Origin: Phytopythium helicoides | Lineage: Eukaryota; Oomycota; Peronosporomycetes; Pythiales; Pythiaceae | Assembly: GCA_024867545.1 (NCBI GenBank) | Contig: JANFNE010000031.1 | Coordinates: forward strand, 496,001 to 560,000 | DNA length: 64,000 bases | Direction of reading: 5' to 3' | In this document: positions 22,900-35,498 of the stretch, in pieces | How the letters are laid out: every line of letters starts with the position of its first letter | Numbering within the stretch: position 1 is the stretch's first letter | Translations under genes and position numbers: made by a program | The notes under the pieces: generated by a model | Database searches by the model: none | Seen by the model: the letters and a program-made list of their open reading frames with translations, nothing else | What the model was told of the DNA's origin: nothing

Positions 22900-23729
22900 T
22901 GGAGTTGTGTCGACTCGCGAGCCGGTTGAAATGTGAATTTATCTGTTTGCCGTGCGCGTTCAACCAAAGTTGGATCGGCCTGTGTTGAGACGACCAGGCG
23001 TTCTGTCTGCAAACGAGACTCTAATGCGTCGTGATGTACAGAGTGGACCAGCTCATCGAACAATTGCAGGTGGATTGACTGCCTCATCGAAGTTTCGTCT
23101 GTTCTATAGCAGAAAGAATTGTTTTGCATTGCATGCTCGCTCGGTGGAGAAAATCCGAGTCGTTTGTTTGTGTGTACAAATCTCGCCGGCATGTCTTCAA
23201 ACAATAGCCGTTCACACGAGATTGAAGTTGACATGTAATCTTACACTCAACACGCGTCAAAGCACCACAAGCACGCGTTATCTGTACAGTAGCGTGTTAT
23301 TTCGTTTTGTCAGATTCCGTCTTGGATCGGCAATCATGGTGTGCAAATCGATATCAACTGCAAATATGTCGCGCTAAGCATTCACCTCGTTTTGATCCAG
23401 CTTATCAATTGAACAGCAGGGTTCTCGCAGGAAAACGCAATGCGACGACACCAAGACTCATCGGGTGATGATATCTGTAGAGGCAGATTAGGTTGGGCTT
23501 GCGACAAAGAGCGTATGTATAAAAGACGATGCTGTCGACACATAAAGCCATACCACAACGCTACTGTACCATGGTGGAGACCTATTCAAAGGAAAGGAAG
23601 ACGGAGTCTTTCTGTGAGAGAACGTCGACCCAAATATTAAGCCTCACTTCTTATGTATGTGCTCGCGATAATGGATCGTGGATCTTCAAAAGTGACGCTC
23701 ATGTGCACTAAGGGTTAAAGGAGACGTCG
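22900..23729. other. Spacer upstream of I-4
   Basis: The first 300 bp are unique to this copy. About 23270-23470 is related to about 4900-5070 in the I-1/II-1 spacer, which supports a shared origin of the I-1/II-1 and I-4/II-2 pairs. CTGTACAGTA occurs near 23283. No gene recognised. Confidence 0.5.
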
Positions 23730-25331
23730 TTATTGACGCGCAATTAGTGCTACAACTGCCTCAAGAGCAGCAGGGCCCTTTGATAGCGTGTAGTTCATCT
23801 CCTCTCGCAGCTCGGATGCAGATATCGATACTCCACGCCTATGAAGCTTGATGAAGCTGCTCCGCACCAAGACTACGCCTTCCGTGCACGCAGCGCAGCC
23901 GTCAGAGCTTGTCTCATGTCCTTTAGAATACTTTTGACGATGAATGCCGATGACACTAGTCACATCCAAGCGCATTCTGCCAGCGGTGTATGGATGGAGC
24001 TTGTCGTCCTCGATGGGATGAATCACAATGGTTGCTCGTGCTTCGTTGTCCATTTGTTCACTTGAATCGGTTCCATCATGATATGCGGAGAACAGAACGC
24101 CGTTGAACTCCGTGACGATTTCCTTCGTCGATGATCTCACGCTCAGGAAGTGGGCGATCATGGTTTGATCCCAGTTCATATCTACATCCACGGCCTCTGT
24201 CTTCAAATGTGTCTTCATCTTCTGACGCACTAAATCCATGTCTGACGTCAGCACCGACCAAAGTGCGTCCAATACTTGCTTGACATTCGTCGCGCCTTCG
24301 ATTGGAGTTGCCGTGAACACAGATGCACACATGTCTCCCTCGGCAGTGGTGTACGATGAAGCTTCATTGCATGGAAGCAAGTTGCCACTTAAGAAGCGCA
24401 TTCGCTCGCGCAGAATCTCTCGGCCGTCGTGCAGTATGCCGCCACTCAAATTACATAAGATCTTCACTCGATCGGGGGTCTCTCGAGGCAAATGGATATT
24501 GTAGTTGAGTAAAGTTGTAGAGCTTTGAGGCTGAAAACGGGTGTAAGCATCAACGCAACATTGAGTACTCTGGTAGCCAACATCAAGCTATAGAGATAAT
24601 TCGCACGTACCGAAATGTAGGATGCGACAGAAAGCCCACGACTGATCCACAGCTGTTGGAGACGAGTCAATTCGCGAAGCTTGGAGTTTATAAGCTGGCA
24701 CTTTTGAAGAGAGGAGTGCTCTCCTGGCTGGCTCACTGCTTTCTGCATTAGGTACTCAATAAACGCCTCGAGCTCGCGCACCTCACGCTTCAGCTCTGCA
24801 ATCTCTTTCTATGGACAGAAAAATCAGTTGAAGATTGGTTCCTGTGATCTGTCAGAAGTGATCGACACGTACCCTGCGCGTCGTGTCACTTCGCATACTT
24901 AGAGGTTGGCTCGACTTAGATGGATGTGAGGGCGATTTGCCTTCAGGAATGGACGACACGGGAGGTTTTGCTTCCCTCTTCTCCAGCTCAAATCGAGTCG
25001 CCATCAACTCTTCTTGTTGTGTTGCTGCAATGCTGGGGCTAGCTTTGTGAGCGAATAGCTGCAATGGCTCTGGATCTGTGCTCTGACTGCTGGTGTCCGT
25101 AGGCTCCAGACCAAACAGTGAGCTAACAGCGTCGCTGCTTAGCAGCTCGTCGAGCCAAGCCGGTGGCATCCAGAGCTCGTCCATTTGTGGCAGTAGCACT
25201 TGCGTGGCAGATTTCAAACTGGTGGCGACGGATTGAAGTAGTAGTCGTATCTCATCGACTCCATCGAGAACGTGAGCTCGGGAGTGTTTACTTGGTAACG
25301 GGTCCATCAATTCTGTAGGATTGCATAACAC
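23730..25331 (-). CDS. Coiled-coil family gene II-2 (three exons, about 485 aa)
   Basis: Exons are 25331-24873, 24808-24611 (66 codons) and 24530-23730 (266 residues plus stop). Introns 24872-24809 (64 nt) and 24610-24531 (80 nt) are GT..AG, phase 0. The alternative start at 25184 (MDELWMPPAWLDELL) is where II-3 and II-4 begin. Exon 1 ends SMRSDTTRR. Exon 2 starts KEIAELKREVRELEAFIEYL. Exon 3 has PQSSTTLLNYNIHLP, EGATNVKQVLDALW, LHPYTAGRMRLDVTSVIGI and FIKLHRRGVSISASELREEM. It is the counterpart of II-1 in the duplicated unit but has diverged clearly more than the flanking 1-kb block. All frames are intact; role unknown. Confidence 0.78.
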
Positions 25332-25559
25332 AAAACCAAGTGATCCAAAGTGATTGCGCTAGCCGTAATCCTCAGGCTTCTGAAAGCCACGTGTACGATT
25401 ACGTTTACCGTAAGCAGTGCCACTGGGATTTGCTCTATGACATAGAACGGGGCTAACGTGGTTTCACCAGTGTGTTAGTGAAGCAGCTGTGTAATCCATA
25501 CGGTTGCATGTACAATTGATCCCGCCAGATGTTATCAGATAATCATTGGTGAGTGCTAC

Positions 25560-26594
25560 TGGACCCCCAGGACACAGATTACCACGGCAAACAGACCACT
25601 GAAAGCAGATTTCAGGGTTTGCTTTCATCCACAACGTCATTCCCAGCTATAGTTGAGTGTCCGTGTTGACGTTGAATTGCTCTACGTACCTTTTTTGCCA
25701 GGTTGGTTGACCTCGAGGTGCAGTGCGCAGCGCCATGCTCGGGGAATGTTCGGATAGCTTTGACCCGACGACGTGCCAAGTTTCTGACGCGGATTGAGCT
25801 AGTCCCATGGCGAGCTTGTGTATTGTCTTGGCCCTGATGGACTTAAAGCGTAGTGTACGGCCGGCATTCACGCGACCAACAGAAGACGCGAGGGCAAGAG
25901 CAGGTACCGTCGCCGACTGACCTCCGCACACGAGTTCCATGGCGTCAGCGATATTACTACGATTCGACCCAAGTGCACCGACACACGGGTCTCGTGAACC
26001 CCTGGCCTCATGCACCGAGGTCATTCGTTTCTGTCTTGTTAAACTCCAGTATCCAACAACTGCTTGCTGTTCTAGCTCCAACAATACCACTCATTGATGC
26101 TCATTGCATCACGCTCTCGACTGGAATACAGGTATTCTAATAGGCTAATGGATCCCTAGCTCATACTTGGACCTAGCACTACTGTGCGGAAAGAGCTGCT
26201 ACAGCGTGAATCAAACAGTTGTAATGCTGACACCTTAGCGTCAACAATGGTATTTGTGCTACGCGAGTGCATTCGGTGAAGAGCAGTCGATCGTTGACGC
26301 TTGTAGTATGGTGTTGTTGTTGCGGATTGTGGTCTCTCAATCAAGAAGAGGTGGCCACAACGCTTCCCATCTATCTGTGGTATACGCATTGACATTTCGC
26401 AGAAAACAAGCGAGGAGTGGCGGCATGGAGTTTTCGCATCACGAGGTTGTAGTTGTGGTCGCTTTACCTGGTAACGGTGGTGAAACCCGAGCAACTCTGA
26501 GTGTGACAGGCTTAAAGAACAAGAACGATAAAGTCATGTGAACATACCTATTAGGTAGCCATTGAATCTCAAACCGGACTGGCGTGCCTGGCCA
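25560..26594. repeat. 1.0-kb block, copy 2 of a segmental duplication
   Basis: Near-identical partner of 7000-8030, lying upstream of II-2 as the first copy lies upstream of II-1. It ends abruptly at about 26594 (GGCGTGCCTGG). Confidence 0.8.
25647..26090 (-). CDS. Unrecognised 147-codon open frame, second copy
   Basis: Same frame and same first residues (MVLLELEQQAVVGYWSL) as at 7076-7519, still intact. No motif or function recognised. Confidence 0.2.
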   Translation of the reverse strand: MVLLELEQQAVVGYWSLTRQKRMTSVHEARGSRDPCVGALGSNRSNIADAMELVCGGQSATVPALALASSVGRVNAGRTLRFKSIRAKTIHKLAMGLAQSASETWHVVGSKLSEHSPSMALRTAPRGQPTWQKRYVEQFNVNTDTQL

Positions 26595-26984
26595 GCGCAA
26601 TCAGCATCTGTTCCATGGCAACCAAATCAAGCTTGCACTGCTCCACAAGTGGAAGCTGAGACCAGCTGCACTCGATCATTGTGAGCTCGTGTACTGTGTA
26701 CCTGCTGGGTCTAACAAGTGCATTGCATATAATTGTTTTCTAAATACTTCAAGAGAAAAAAAACTAGATATGTGCTCAAGTGCAGTCCCAGTCTTTAGTC
26801 CGGAACATGTGAGCTATTGAGAGGCTATCACCTCGGAAGACTTCGCACCTGAACGTTAGATATTCACTCATCGTGATTGGTCTTTCTCTTCACGCAATGG
26901 AGTTCAGTCAGCCGAGAACAAAATGAAGACTCTCAGACTATGGCTGTCTGTCGTCCTCGGCACTCCAACGAATTGGCTGACACA

Positions 26985-27400
26985 CCACATCCACGAAGCT
27001 TGACGACGGTGGCCAGAGAAAAACTAAATGTTGTTGCATCATGGCGCGGATGAATACGCTGGTTTCATGCTGCTGCTGATGATAAATGTTGACGATACCC
27101 AATCGCATCCAACAGACCTTACAATGATGTAGCTCGTCGTCCTTATCTGCGTGAATAGCTATCCTTGCAGGTTCCGTATTGAAATAGTTGATCTAAAGCA
27201 GGTACTTTGTGAACCAAAACACATTGCACTTAGCAACGATTATATCGATCGTTAACGCAAATTTTGACGATCAATCCTATTCGGATCCAAGTCGGGCTGA
27301 TCCTTCATGAAATTTGTACCAGAAATGTGTAAATCTAGCTCGAGATGACGTATTTCTGTGCCTGTATTTGCACGTGGCTGTGTTTCTGTTTGAAGCTACA
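26985..27400 (-). pseudogene. Relic of a family C-terminal exon, directly downstream of III-2
   Basis: Minus-strand sequence around 26985-27030 resembles the family's (F)xKLHR region. The sequence around 27100-27180 resembles the LDVTSV and HPIEDDEL region. All frames are broken. It corresponds to the relic at 8040-8345. Confidence 0.4.
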
Positions 27401-27413
27401 TTAATCTCGACGT

Positions 27414-28800
27414 TTACAATTGCCTCCGTTGTTTTGCCAAAAGAGTCGCAGTCATCTCAACGAACAAGTGCCCTTGCTGCATCATCCGATTCAGCGCCAA
27501 CCGCATCTCTCTTGGTGATATTGCGAGATCGGTGCGATGAAGTTTCATGAAGCTACTCCGAGCAATCATGACCCCGTCTTGGTATTTGCCGGTCTTCATC
27601 GACCGCATGCCAACAGGTACTGCTCGCCTTCTCTTTTGAAGGCTGATGATGAATGCAACATCTAGACGGAGTTGCTGATGCGCTTGGTATGGATACAATG
27701 CGTCACTCTCGACGGTGTGTAGCAGAATGGTCGCAGCGGCTTCTGATTCACTCGTCAAGTCATGAGCAGGATACTCACCATAACACACTCCGTTTGCCTC
27801 AAGTATGAGTCCATCTGAAGCCGAACAAAGGCGTCTCTGATGGTTGATGTTCCGCTTCTGTAGCTCTGGAAACGCGTTGAGTGCCTCGCAAAATGTACAG
27901 TCACCAGTAGCATCCGTGATATGTTCGTCTAGTTTCAACAGCGTCTCTTGTGCGGCTTCATACGCAGCATCTACACTGTTCGCGTCCTCTAGTTGGTCGA
28001 CCGCAAACTCGTACATGCATGCGTGGCCTTCTGGTGTCATATACGAGGTTTCCTCGCAGATCGGAAGCATGTCCAGCTCGATGAAGCTCGTTCTCTCCTT
28101 CATAATACGGGCTGCCTCTCCCAGCAACTCATTTTGCAGACTTGAGGGCAGCATAATTCTAGAACTAATCCCCTTTGGAAGATGAATCGAGCGATCCAAC
28201 GGTAGCATCCGCGGCTGTCCGAGCTTTTCAATAGATATCAGTGAGTTTCATAGAAAGAGTAACAAATGTAATCACTCACCGAGATCTGAGAGATTGCTGA
28301 GTACATCCGTGCAATCGCAAGCTCTTGAGTGAATGAGAACTCGCGCATACTGGAATTGACCAGCTTTGACTTCTCAGCTGGAGAATTTGTGGCCCGCTAA
28401 CTTTGCCCTCAAGTAGTCTATTTGAGCCTCAAGCCCTGGAAGTTGTGAACGTAGCTTCATGATTTCAACCCGCAACATCACTCATTAGATGGATGTGGAT
28501 GCCACGTATTCAAGTGATCGAAGATCAAATGGCTTACCCGTCGTGCTTTTGCGGTTCGCATTCTCTCTGGATATCGTGTTGGTGCTGGCGATCCAGTCGG
28601 TCTCAAATGTGCAGGGATTTTATTTTCGTCTTTTTGCTGATTCTTCGAACTAATGAACTCTTGGACCTCCATTCGTCTGTCTCTCGGCAATTCGATAGAG
28701 CTTTGGTCTTCAAGGCATCGGGAAAGATGACGCTCCGCAGCAATATCGGTTCCGGCACGATATCGAGGCTGATATCTGGAAAGGAGACGGGCTTGATCAT
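27414..28800 (-). pseudogene. Group III family member III-2 with frameshifts in exons 1 and 2
   Basis: The third exon (28214-27414, 266 residues) is open: PRMLPLDRSIHLPKG, then EGHACMYEFAVDQLEDANSV, LYPYQAHQQLRLDVAFI and FMKLHRTDLAISPREMRLAL. Intron 2 is 28279-28215. In exon 2 (28280 to about 28460) the coiled coil starts EIMKLRSQLPGLEAQIDYL but shifts frame before EKSKLVNSSMREFS. The first exon (about 28800-28537) begins MIKPVSFPDISLDIV in one frame and ends TRYPERMRTAKARR in another, before a GT donor. No good AG acceptor precedes exon 2. The two shifts argue for a recently inactivated copy related to III-3. Confidence 0.65.
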
Positions 28801-30651
28801 GTCTTGTTCACCACTTGGATTATTCGCGACTGATGGAAACTCAAGCAAACAGCCACAGCACATCGAAAGGTATTGGGTCGGAAAGCCAGCACCACAAATC
28901 ACGCTCGTCTATCATCGATCGACACCCGTAGTGCCTTTCCCTGTTGGGTAGACAGTGCAACGGATGATCACGATGTAATTCAGTGTGTGCGCGCTTTTCC
29001 CCTCCGGACGCGTCGCTATGTACAGGCTCGTCAGGTGATGGTCAATTGTAGCGCACTAACGTTGATTGGACTCATTATCGTTGCCACACAAAGGTCTGGA
29101 TGCGGTGGTTCACTCAATTGTTGACGCATTCGAAGTAAGGATTTGCTACGATCGCGTATAGATATTCGCTCGGTCTGGAAGCATTCGTAAAATATTTGAC
29201 TGGGAATTGTATCAACTGACGGCACCCTCTGAGGTTTTGCACGTCGTTTGTGTGGAACACCAAAATTTCAGGCTTATTGTTCACACTCAGGTCACCGGTG
29301 TGCCTTCAAGCACAATGCAAAAGAGCACACATCGAAGATGAGAGAATCCAAGTCGCATTTTGTGTTTTTGTAATGTATGATTGTGCTGCAGTTGTCCCAC
29401 AATCTTATTGATGTCTAGTGTACCATGATCCTGAAAACCTGCCTTTTGGACAGCAATTTTGCTCAACAATTTCATAGGAATAACGCTTTTCCGGCGCGCG
29501 AACAACAGCTGGCAACAATTAATACCTTGTGGTTCATTTATGAAACAAGGACTAACTTTGCTCTCATCATGCTTAGCCGAACTAATGAAGAAGCTGCAGT
29601 ACTTACTTTCCTCGGCCACAAGCAAAGTATCTGTGTGTTGAAGATTGGACGTTGCGCGACAAAAAACCGCATCAGCGCACAGTGGTGCCTCTGCGACCAG
29701 CGCAAATCTCGAAGGCGCCGTAGAGCTACACGGTTCTCTGGAACTCGCGTCATACCTCTTTTCAGCAAGACGGTGTCGGCCGATGAAAATCGTCAGAGGG
29801 ACGATCGACCGACGTCATGCCGCATAAGCTTGACCCATCTGCAGATTACAATTAGTGTTGTGGGTCGCAAGTCAACAAAGATACAATGTCACGATTGTGA
29901 CGATTGCAATGGTAGCACTGTACATCCAATTTTAGCAGGTCGTTCAATGGCGCCAGAATATCAACTGTACCTCGACCGCTTCGTGCTTAGGTCATTGCTT
30001 GTTGGTTTACGTGGTAAATTCCCGACGAATCGATGATGGAGACTAGAAACACTCTAGCATCCCATTGACTATCCAACACGAAAATGCAATACTTGCTGCT
30101 TTTTGAACGAAATAGTCTTGATGCAGTGTTGTACTTTTGTGTTTATTCTCCAATTCTGTTTCATTCGCCACACTCGTCGATGAGGACGAGCTGTATCGAT
30201 GTGGGTGATGACAGTTGCATCGAAACAATGGCTTCAAGTTTTGTACGACTGCCCATTTCAACACTCGGATGGCATGGGTGGACTCGGTGCTGACGCATTC
30301 GTGGCAAAGATTTGCAAAGATGCCGTAGAGATCTCGCAAACTTGTACTTCAAGCACACTGTCGAAACTGCATCTTTAGCGTATCGGGAGGTGTGGCGAAG
30401 ACACGAATTGTGAGTGAATCAGCTGTTCGCTGGACTCCTAGACTCGGCACCACACACGAGGTGATAAGTACTGTCACTGACATATATTTGCTGTGTTTTC
30501 ACGTCCCTTGCGCACGGGTCTCAATAACACATAGCTCGAGCCGAATCTTTCGCTCACTCGCCGAAGAGTCTTCATGCCGTGTAGATCGTGCTTGTCATGA
30601 CCATGGCACTTCCAACTTACATACTCAAATACATCACTATCATTACAAACT
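28801..30651. other. 1.85 kb without recognised gene
   Basis: The longest frame is a 203-codon plus-strand frame at 29425-30036 (start MILKTCLLDSNFAQQF). It has a basic middle, two CxxC-like cysteines late (CHDCDDC), and no known motif. A 112-codon frame runs opposite it. I cannot tell a gene from chance here. III-3 ends at 30652. Confidence 0.35.
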
Positions 30652-32148
30652 TCACGCTTGCCGTGCCAGCAGATTTGCCACAGACTCCACTAACACACTT
30701 CCCTGCTGCATCAGCCGGTCTCGCGTGAGCCGCATCTCCGCCGGTGACACCGCCAACTCGGTGCGATGTAGCTTGACGAAGCTGCTCCGCACAATCACCA
30801 CCTCCTCTTTGCTATCGCTCCCGCTTGAAGATGCAGTGCGGGCATCGGGCAATCGCCTCCTTGTCTGGATGCTTAGGATAGACGTAACATCCATTCGCAG
30901 CTGCTGGTCGGTCAGATACGGGTGCAGCTCGTCCTTCTCGACCGTGTGAAGAACGATGGTAGCGTGCTCGGGGGTCTCACTGGAGCCGTCTTCACCGACA
31001 CCACCCTCGAGCGGGCGGTACTCTCCGTAGAAAACCGCGTTCGATTCAACCAGCAGCCCGCCAGGAGCCGAGCACACGAGTCGATGGTGCGTGATCCCAC
31101 GCTTCTGCAGATCCGGGACAACATCCAGCGCCTCGCAGACCGTGCAGTCGCCAATAACCTCCGAGAAGATCTCGTCCTGCTTGGAGAGCATGACTCGCGT
31201 CGCGTCGTACACAGCCTTGACGCTCGTCGTGCCTTCTAGTCGTACGACAGCGAGGTCGCTTGCACAAGCATGGCCCTCCGGCATCATGAACGAGGATTGC
31301 TCATGGATAGGTAGCGTGTCGAGATCCAAATACGCCGTGCGCTCCTTCATGTACGCCCGGGCGTCTCGCAGCACGCGGCTCCGAAGTCCCGACAGCACCT
31401 TGGCACGTCCGCCAATATCCTTTGGGAGATAGATCGCTCGGTCGAGCGGCAGCATCTGCGATTGCTGGGACTGCAAGCAGCAACATACGATACTGTCAGC
31501 ACCGCATCACAACGTGGCGTGCATCCAAGTCGAGCTTTACGCACCGCGTAGCGAGACATGGCCGACTGCATGCGCGCGACCGAGAAGTGCTGGTGGTGCG
31601 CGAACTCGCGCAGCTTGGAGTTGACGAGCCGCTGCTTGTCTGTCGACGACTGCCTGCCGCTCTGGCGCACGGCCTGCTGCTTGAGGTAGTCAACGTACGC
31701 CTCAAGCTGCGGGAGCTCGGTCGTGAGTCGCTCGATCTCGTTCTGCATGTCGAGCACAAGTGCGTCAGTCCTCGCTCGTCCCACCTCGTTCATCGTGGCG
31801 CGTGCCACCGACCTTGCGCGCCGTGTAGGTCCTCATCCTCAGCGGCTGTGGCGATCCTGCTCCAACCGCGAGCTTGGCGTCCTTGGAGACCTTGGGTTTC
31901 TTGCTGGGCTTGCGGTCCTTGGCGTCGCTGGGTCGCTTGCGCGTCCAGTCGTCGCCCGCGAGCGCCCACTGGTCGGCCAGCACGAGTCCGCCGAGCGGCG
32001 AGTCGGGCTCGAGCATGCACGCGTCGAGGTCCGATGGCCGCAGCAGCCCCACGGCGTCCAGCACGCTGTCGACGTCGCTGTTGGAGCCGTCCGTGTCCTC
32101 GAGCAGCGCCATGGCGTCCAGCCCCAGCGCCTCCATCTCGAGCGCCAT
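30652..32148 (-). CDS. Coiled-coil family gene III-3 (three exons, about 450 aa)
   Basis: Exons are 32148-31813 (112 codons), 31742-31545 (66 codons) and 31470-30652 (272 residues plus stop). Introns 31812-31743 (70 nt) and 31544-31471 (74 nt) are GT..AG, phase 0. The start is MALEMEALGLDAMALLED; the frame is open to 32295, but the duplicate at the left edge supports no particular longer start. Exon 1 is acidic, then Lys-rich (RKPSKKPKVSK, a possible nuclear signal), and ends MRTYTARK. Exon 2 starts NEIERLTTELPQLEAYVDYL. Exon 3 starts SQQSQMLPLDRAIYLPKD and has EGTTSVKAVYDA, IGDCTVCEALD, LHPYLTDQQLRMDVTSI and FVKLHRTELAVSPAEMRL. The basic tail plus coiled coil suggests a degenerate bZIP; the C-terminal domain is of unknown function. 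Confidence 0.82.
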
Positions 32149-33689
32149 TGGGATTTCAAATCGAGCGCCACAATCGACTCGAGCTCTTGACGCCCAGCCG
32201 GAGGATCGAGGAATGAGACGGAGATTCGCGTCGAGCTGAACGAGCTGCTGGCCCAGCGACGAGTCTTGGCGAACGCAGCGGCGCGCCATCGTCATCGATC
32301 AAACAATTGTCGCGGATTATTCGGCGCTTTGATTGCTGTGGTGCTCGTGGAGCTGCTCGCGGCCGCCCATCCCCCTTGATGGTGGGTGTACCGTGGCGTA
32401 TTTTAAAGCCGCTCCACACATGTGCGCGTTTATCCGTCGGGCGCGGTGGGGGGATTTGGATATGGCGTTTAAGTATACGTTTGAACACTTTTGGATAGTA
32501 AGAATATAGTGTATAATTTAGTAGATGAGTTTGTGTAAGTATACGATGAGCGCACGCTGGTGTCGTGGGCGAGTGCCGCTGTTGACGGACTTTTTGTATT
32601 GCGTATCGCAGACCCGTGACGCGGCCAGATACTGCGCGCTTATTGGCTGAAACGCGAGGGTTTTCACTTGAATCTCCGCTGGACGTCGCGAAGCGGGCGT
32701 TACGCAGCGACGCCCGTGTCGGCCACGGTACCGTCCCACTCCCGTCAGAGACCGACGCGGCCGGCGTGGCGCTGCTTCCAAGAAGCAGCTTCGGGAGCTG
32801 CTTCAACTCACCAGGCAGCTCGGCTCGCTTGAAGATCGCTAATCTCTCAAGAGCCGAGTCTGGCATCAACACGAGCCTTCCTGCCGACTTCTTTACGTTT
32901 TACACGCTCCATTTTCAGATTTCAGAACAGAGCGGTGCGTGTGCGCCCCCTGCATCCACTGTTCCTGGCGTCGACGTTCCTCCCTCCGTTCGAAAGGAGA
33001 GGAGCCTCTGATTTCAAATAGTCATTTGCGCGCGGTCGGACAACGCGTGCCTTCAAGCTGAAACCGAATCACCCCGACACGCGTACTATGAACGAAGTGT
33101 TCTGCAGTCAACTGACTAGATGAGCTGAGGAAGTGACTGTCCGGAGCGGTGCAGAGCCATATCATGCAGAAAACTTGGATCGCGGTCGGCGTGGGACGTC
33201 TTCAAGTGTCTACCTGAGAAGTTGGCTAGAGTCTCGCGGTTCAAGCTGTTCACGTGAACGCATCGGTGCCACGTGTGTGCCACCGGACTGCGACACCGCT
33301 CTTTACGTGAACGAACAGTTCGTCACAATCCAGTTGCAGCGCAGGATTGCTTCACGATTGGGTAGCACGTGAACCCATAGCAGCCCTCTAGCACCGCAAC
33401 CGGTTGACGTATGAGCTGATCTTCAAATGACGAGCCGACGCAACCGGTTCACGGATGACTGATCATGGACGCGAGAGGAGGCAACCACGGACGAAAACAT
33501 GGGTCCGGCGTCTCGTTTCGTGTTGCCTCTTGCCCACGAGAGGGTGCCACCATGTTCTCTGCACTCTGTGATGGTAGGTTGGACAGTGTGAACTACAGGA
33601 CCAAAAAATTTCGCCGATCCATCCGGCGGCACAGATCAATTTGCCAACTTTTACACCAACCAACCAAACTCTCCACTTCTCCAACGACC
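32149..33689. promoter_or_regulatory. 1.5-kb divergent intergenic region between III-3 and VI
   Basis: It serves as upstream DNA for both genes. The first 200 bp repeat those at 194-372. A repeated CGCAACCGGTT block occurs at about 33397-33408 and 33439-33450, each followed by a related GATGA/CTGATC stretch. Long open frames (32616-33011 plus, 32156-32872 minus) overlap each other and look like GC-rich chance frames. Confidence 0.4.
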
Positions 33690-35288
33690 ATGAGCGGCCT
33701 CGACCCCAACGCCCTCGACTTCTCGGAGCTCTTGCCTCTGCTCCATCTAAGTGAAGCCGAAGGAATCCCTCCTCTCGACGAGCTACCCAACGACCAGCTT
33801 GTGGAGCTGCTGCAGGCTCTGGACACGGGACTCGAGCAGCACCGAGCGTCCCAACACGCTGCTGCGGTCCGAGTGAAAGATGACGAAGATGTCGAAGAGT
33901 CGGGAGACCAAGATGCCGACGCTGTTTCGGGGGCTACTGTTGACACCAAGACCCAGGCGACTGCCCAATCCTCGACTCGAGTTCGGACCTACACCGCTCG
34001 AAAGGTAGGAGGGCATGCCTTCAGCACGAACGTACTTCACAGCCCACTTATCTATGCTTCTTTTAAACTACTGTAGATGGAGATCGCCCGCCTCATGAAG
34101 GAGCTGCCGCATCTCGAGGGGTACGTCGAGTTCCTCAAGCACCAAGCGGCCAAGGCACACAACCACAACGACTCGCTGCAGAAGACGCGGCTCATCAACT
34201 CGACGCTGCGCGAAAGCGTCCACCGGCAGCAGCTCACACTCGCTCGTCTGCAGTCGGCTCTGTCGCTGTTTCGGGTACGTGGCTCTGGATTTTCCATGCT
34301 CGCACTCGATCATCTTCAACGTCCGCCCTTGGAACGGCATAGACGTGATCATGAGCGTCGTCCTTCGGAACGCGTAAACTCACGGATTTTTTGCTTTGTA
34401 CACGTGTGCTGTGCTGTTTACGCGTTCCTGCCGGATGTGTAGACACGCCAGGAGCGGATGGTGCCGATGGATGCGTTCATTCAGCTGCCCCGCGACAACG
34501 CCAAGCGAGTGGCGACCGTCGCAGCCCTCGCCCCGAAGATCCTTCGTGACGCCAAGCGGTTCATGCGCGAACGGACTGCCTTTGTCGACCACGACATCCA
34601 GTGCTCGGAACTTGCGTCGTTCCCATGCCCGTCGTCAGAGTCGGACGCATGGTGCGTCGAGAAGTTCTGTGTCTTCCCCATCCGAGGATCAGCGACCGTC
34701 AAGCAAGTGTTGGACGCGTTGCTTTTCTACACGGCACACATGGATGCAATGATAACCGAGGGAACCGGGGACGCCACGACACAAGAGGAGTCGAGCGAGC
34801 TCCTCATTGATGGGGAAGTCACTGTCAGCCAGAATCGAATGGTGCGAGCCGTTTCCGATGGTCTCAAGGCCGAGTCAAACATAATCGTGTCTTCACACTT
34901 CCTGGATGACGATGACGAGTCGGACAGCCGTGAAGTTGGTGTGATCGCCATCAATTCCGTCGGAAAGGACGAGCTCTTCCCCAACTCACCGGAGAGTCGT
35001 CTTCGGTGCGATGTTGCGTCAGCGCTGGTGGTAAAGACCTACGCCAGCGACAGCATCAAGCACGTGGGCACGAGTAAAAAGAAGCGAAGCAGCGAGGCTC
35101 GCCGCCACAATGCCGTAGTGATCACGCGGCACAGCTTCTTCACCCTTCATCCTGGTGATGAGCCCGTGACTACCCGCCAGTTGCGCGAGACGTGCAACCG
35201 AATGGCGGCCGACGGCAACCTGCTCTTTGACACGGTCCAAGCATCAGTCGACGACTTGGTCGCTAGTGAAAAGAAGCCAACGCCATGA
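33690..35288 (+). CDS. Coiled-coil family gene VI (three exons, 452 aa)
   Basis: Exons are 33690-34004 (105 codons), 34077-34274 (66 codons) and 34443-35288 (281 residues plus stop). Introns 34005-34076 (72 nt) and 34275-34442 (168 nt) are GT..AG, phase 0. The start MSGLDPNALDFSELLPLL follows ACGACC; upstream in-frame ATGs (from 33465) lie in probable 5' UTR. Exon 1 is acidic and Leu-rich and ends RVRTYTARK. Exon 2 is the coiled coil MEIARLMKELPHLEGYVEFL. Exon 3 starts TRQERMVPMDAFIQLP and has LRDAKRFMRERTAFVDHD, SATVKQVLDALLFYTAHMDA and the LFPNSPESRLRCDVASAL block. This is the cleanest example of the family's gene structure. It converges with V-1, 210 bp away. Confidence 0.85.
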
Positions 35289-35498
35289 TTGGTCAGTGAG
35301 CACTGAAAATGAGAGGGTGATCCGAGGGGAAGATCACGCTCGTGAGGCGATCCGTCTCATCTTGCTTTTCTTTGCGGTCTTGAGTTCGCCAAGACGATTC
35401 GATGCATAACGCTTCTTGAATAAAGATGTTTTGCATTCAATCACTCGCCACTCATCAACGCACTCGAAGGTTCCAAGCAGCCACTCGACTACTGAGTA

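Noticed and set aside
29425..30036. 203-codon plus-strand frame
   Set aside because: No motif, no copy elsewhere in the window, and overlapping frames on the other strand; length alone is not enough.
31422..32216. 264-codon plus-strand frame over III-3 exons
   Set aside because: It runs antisense to well-supported exons and introns of III-3; Arg/Ala-rich content is typical of a shadow.
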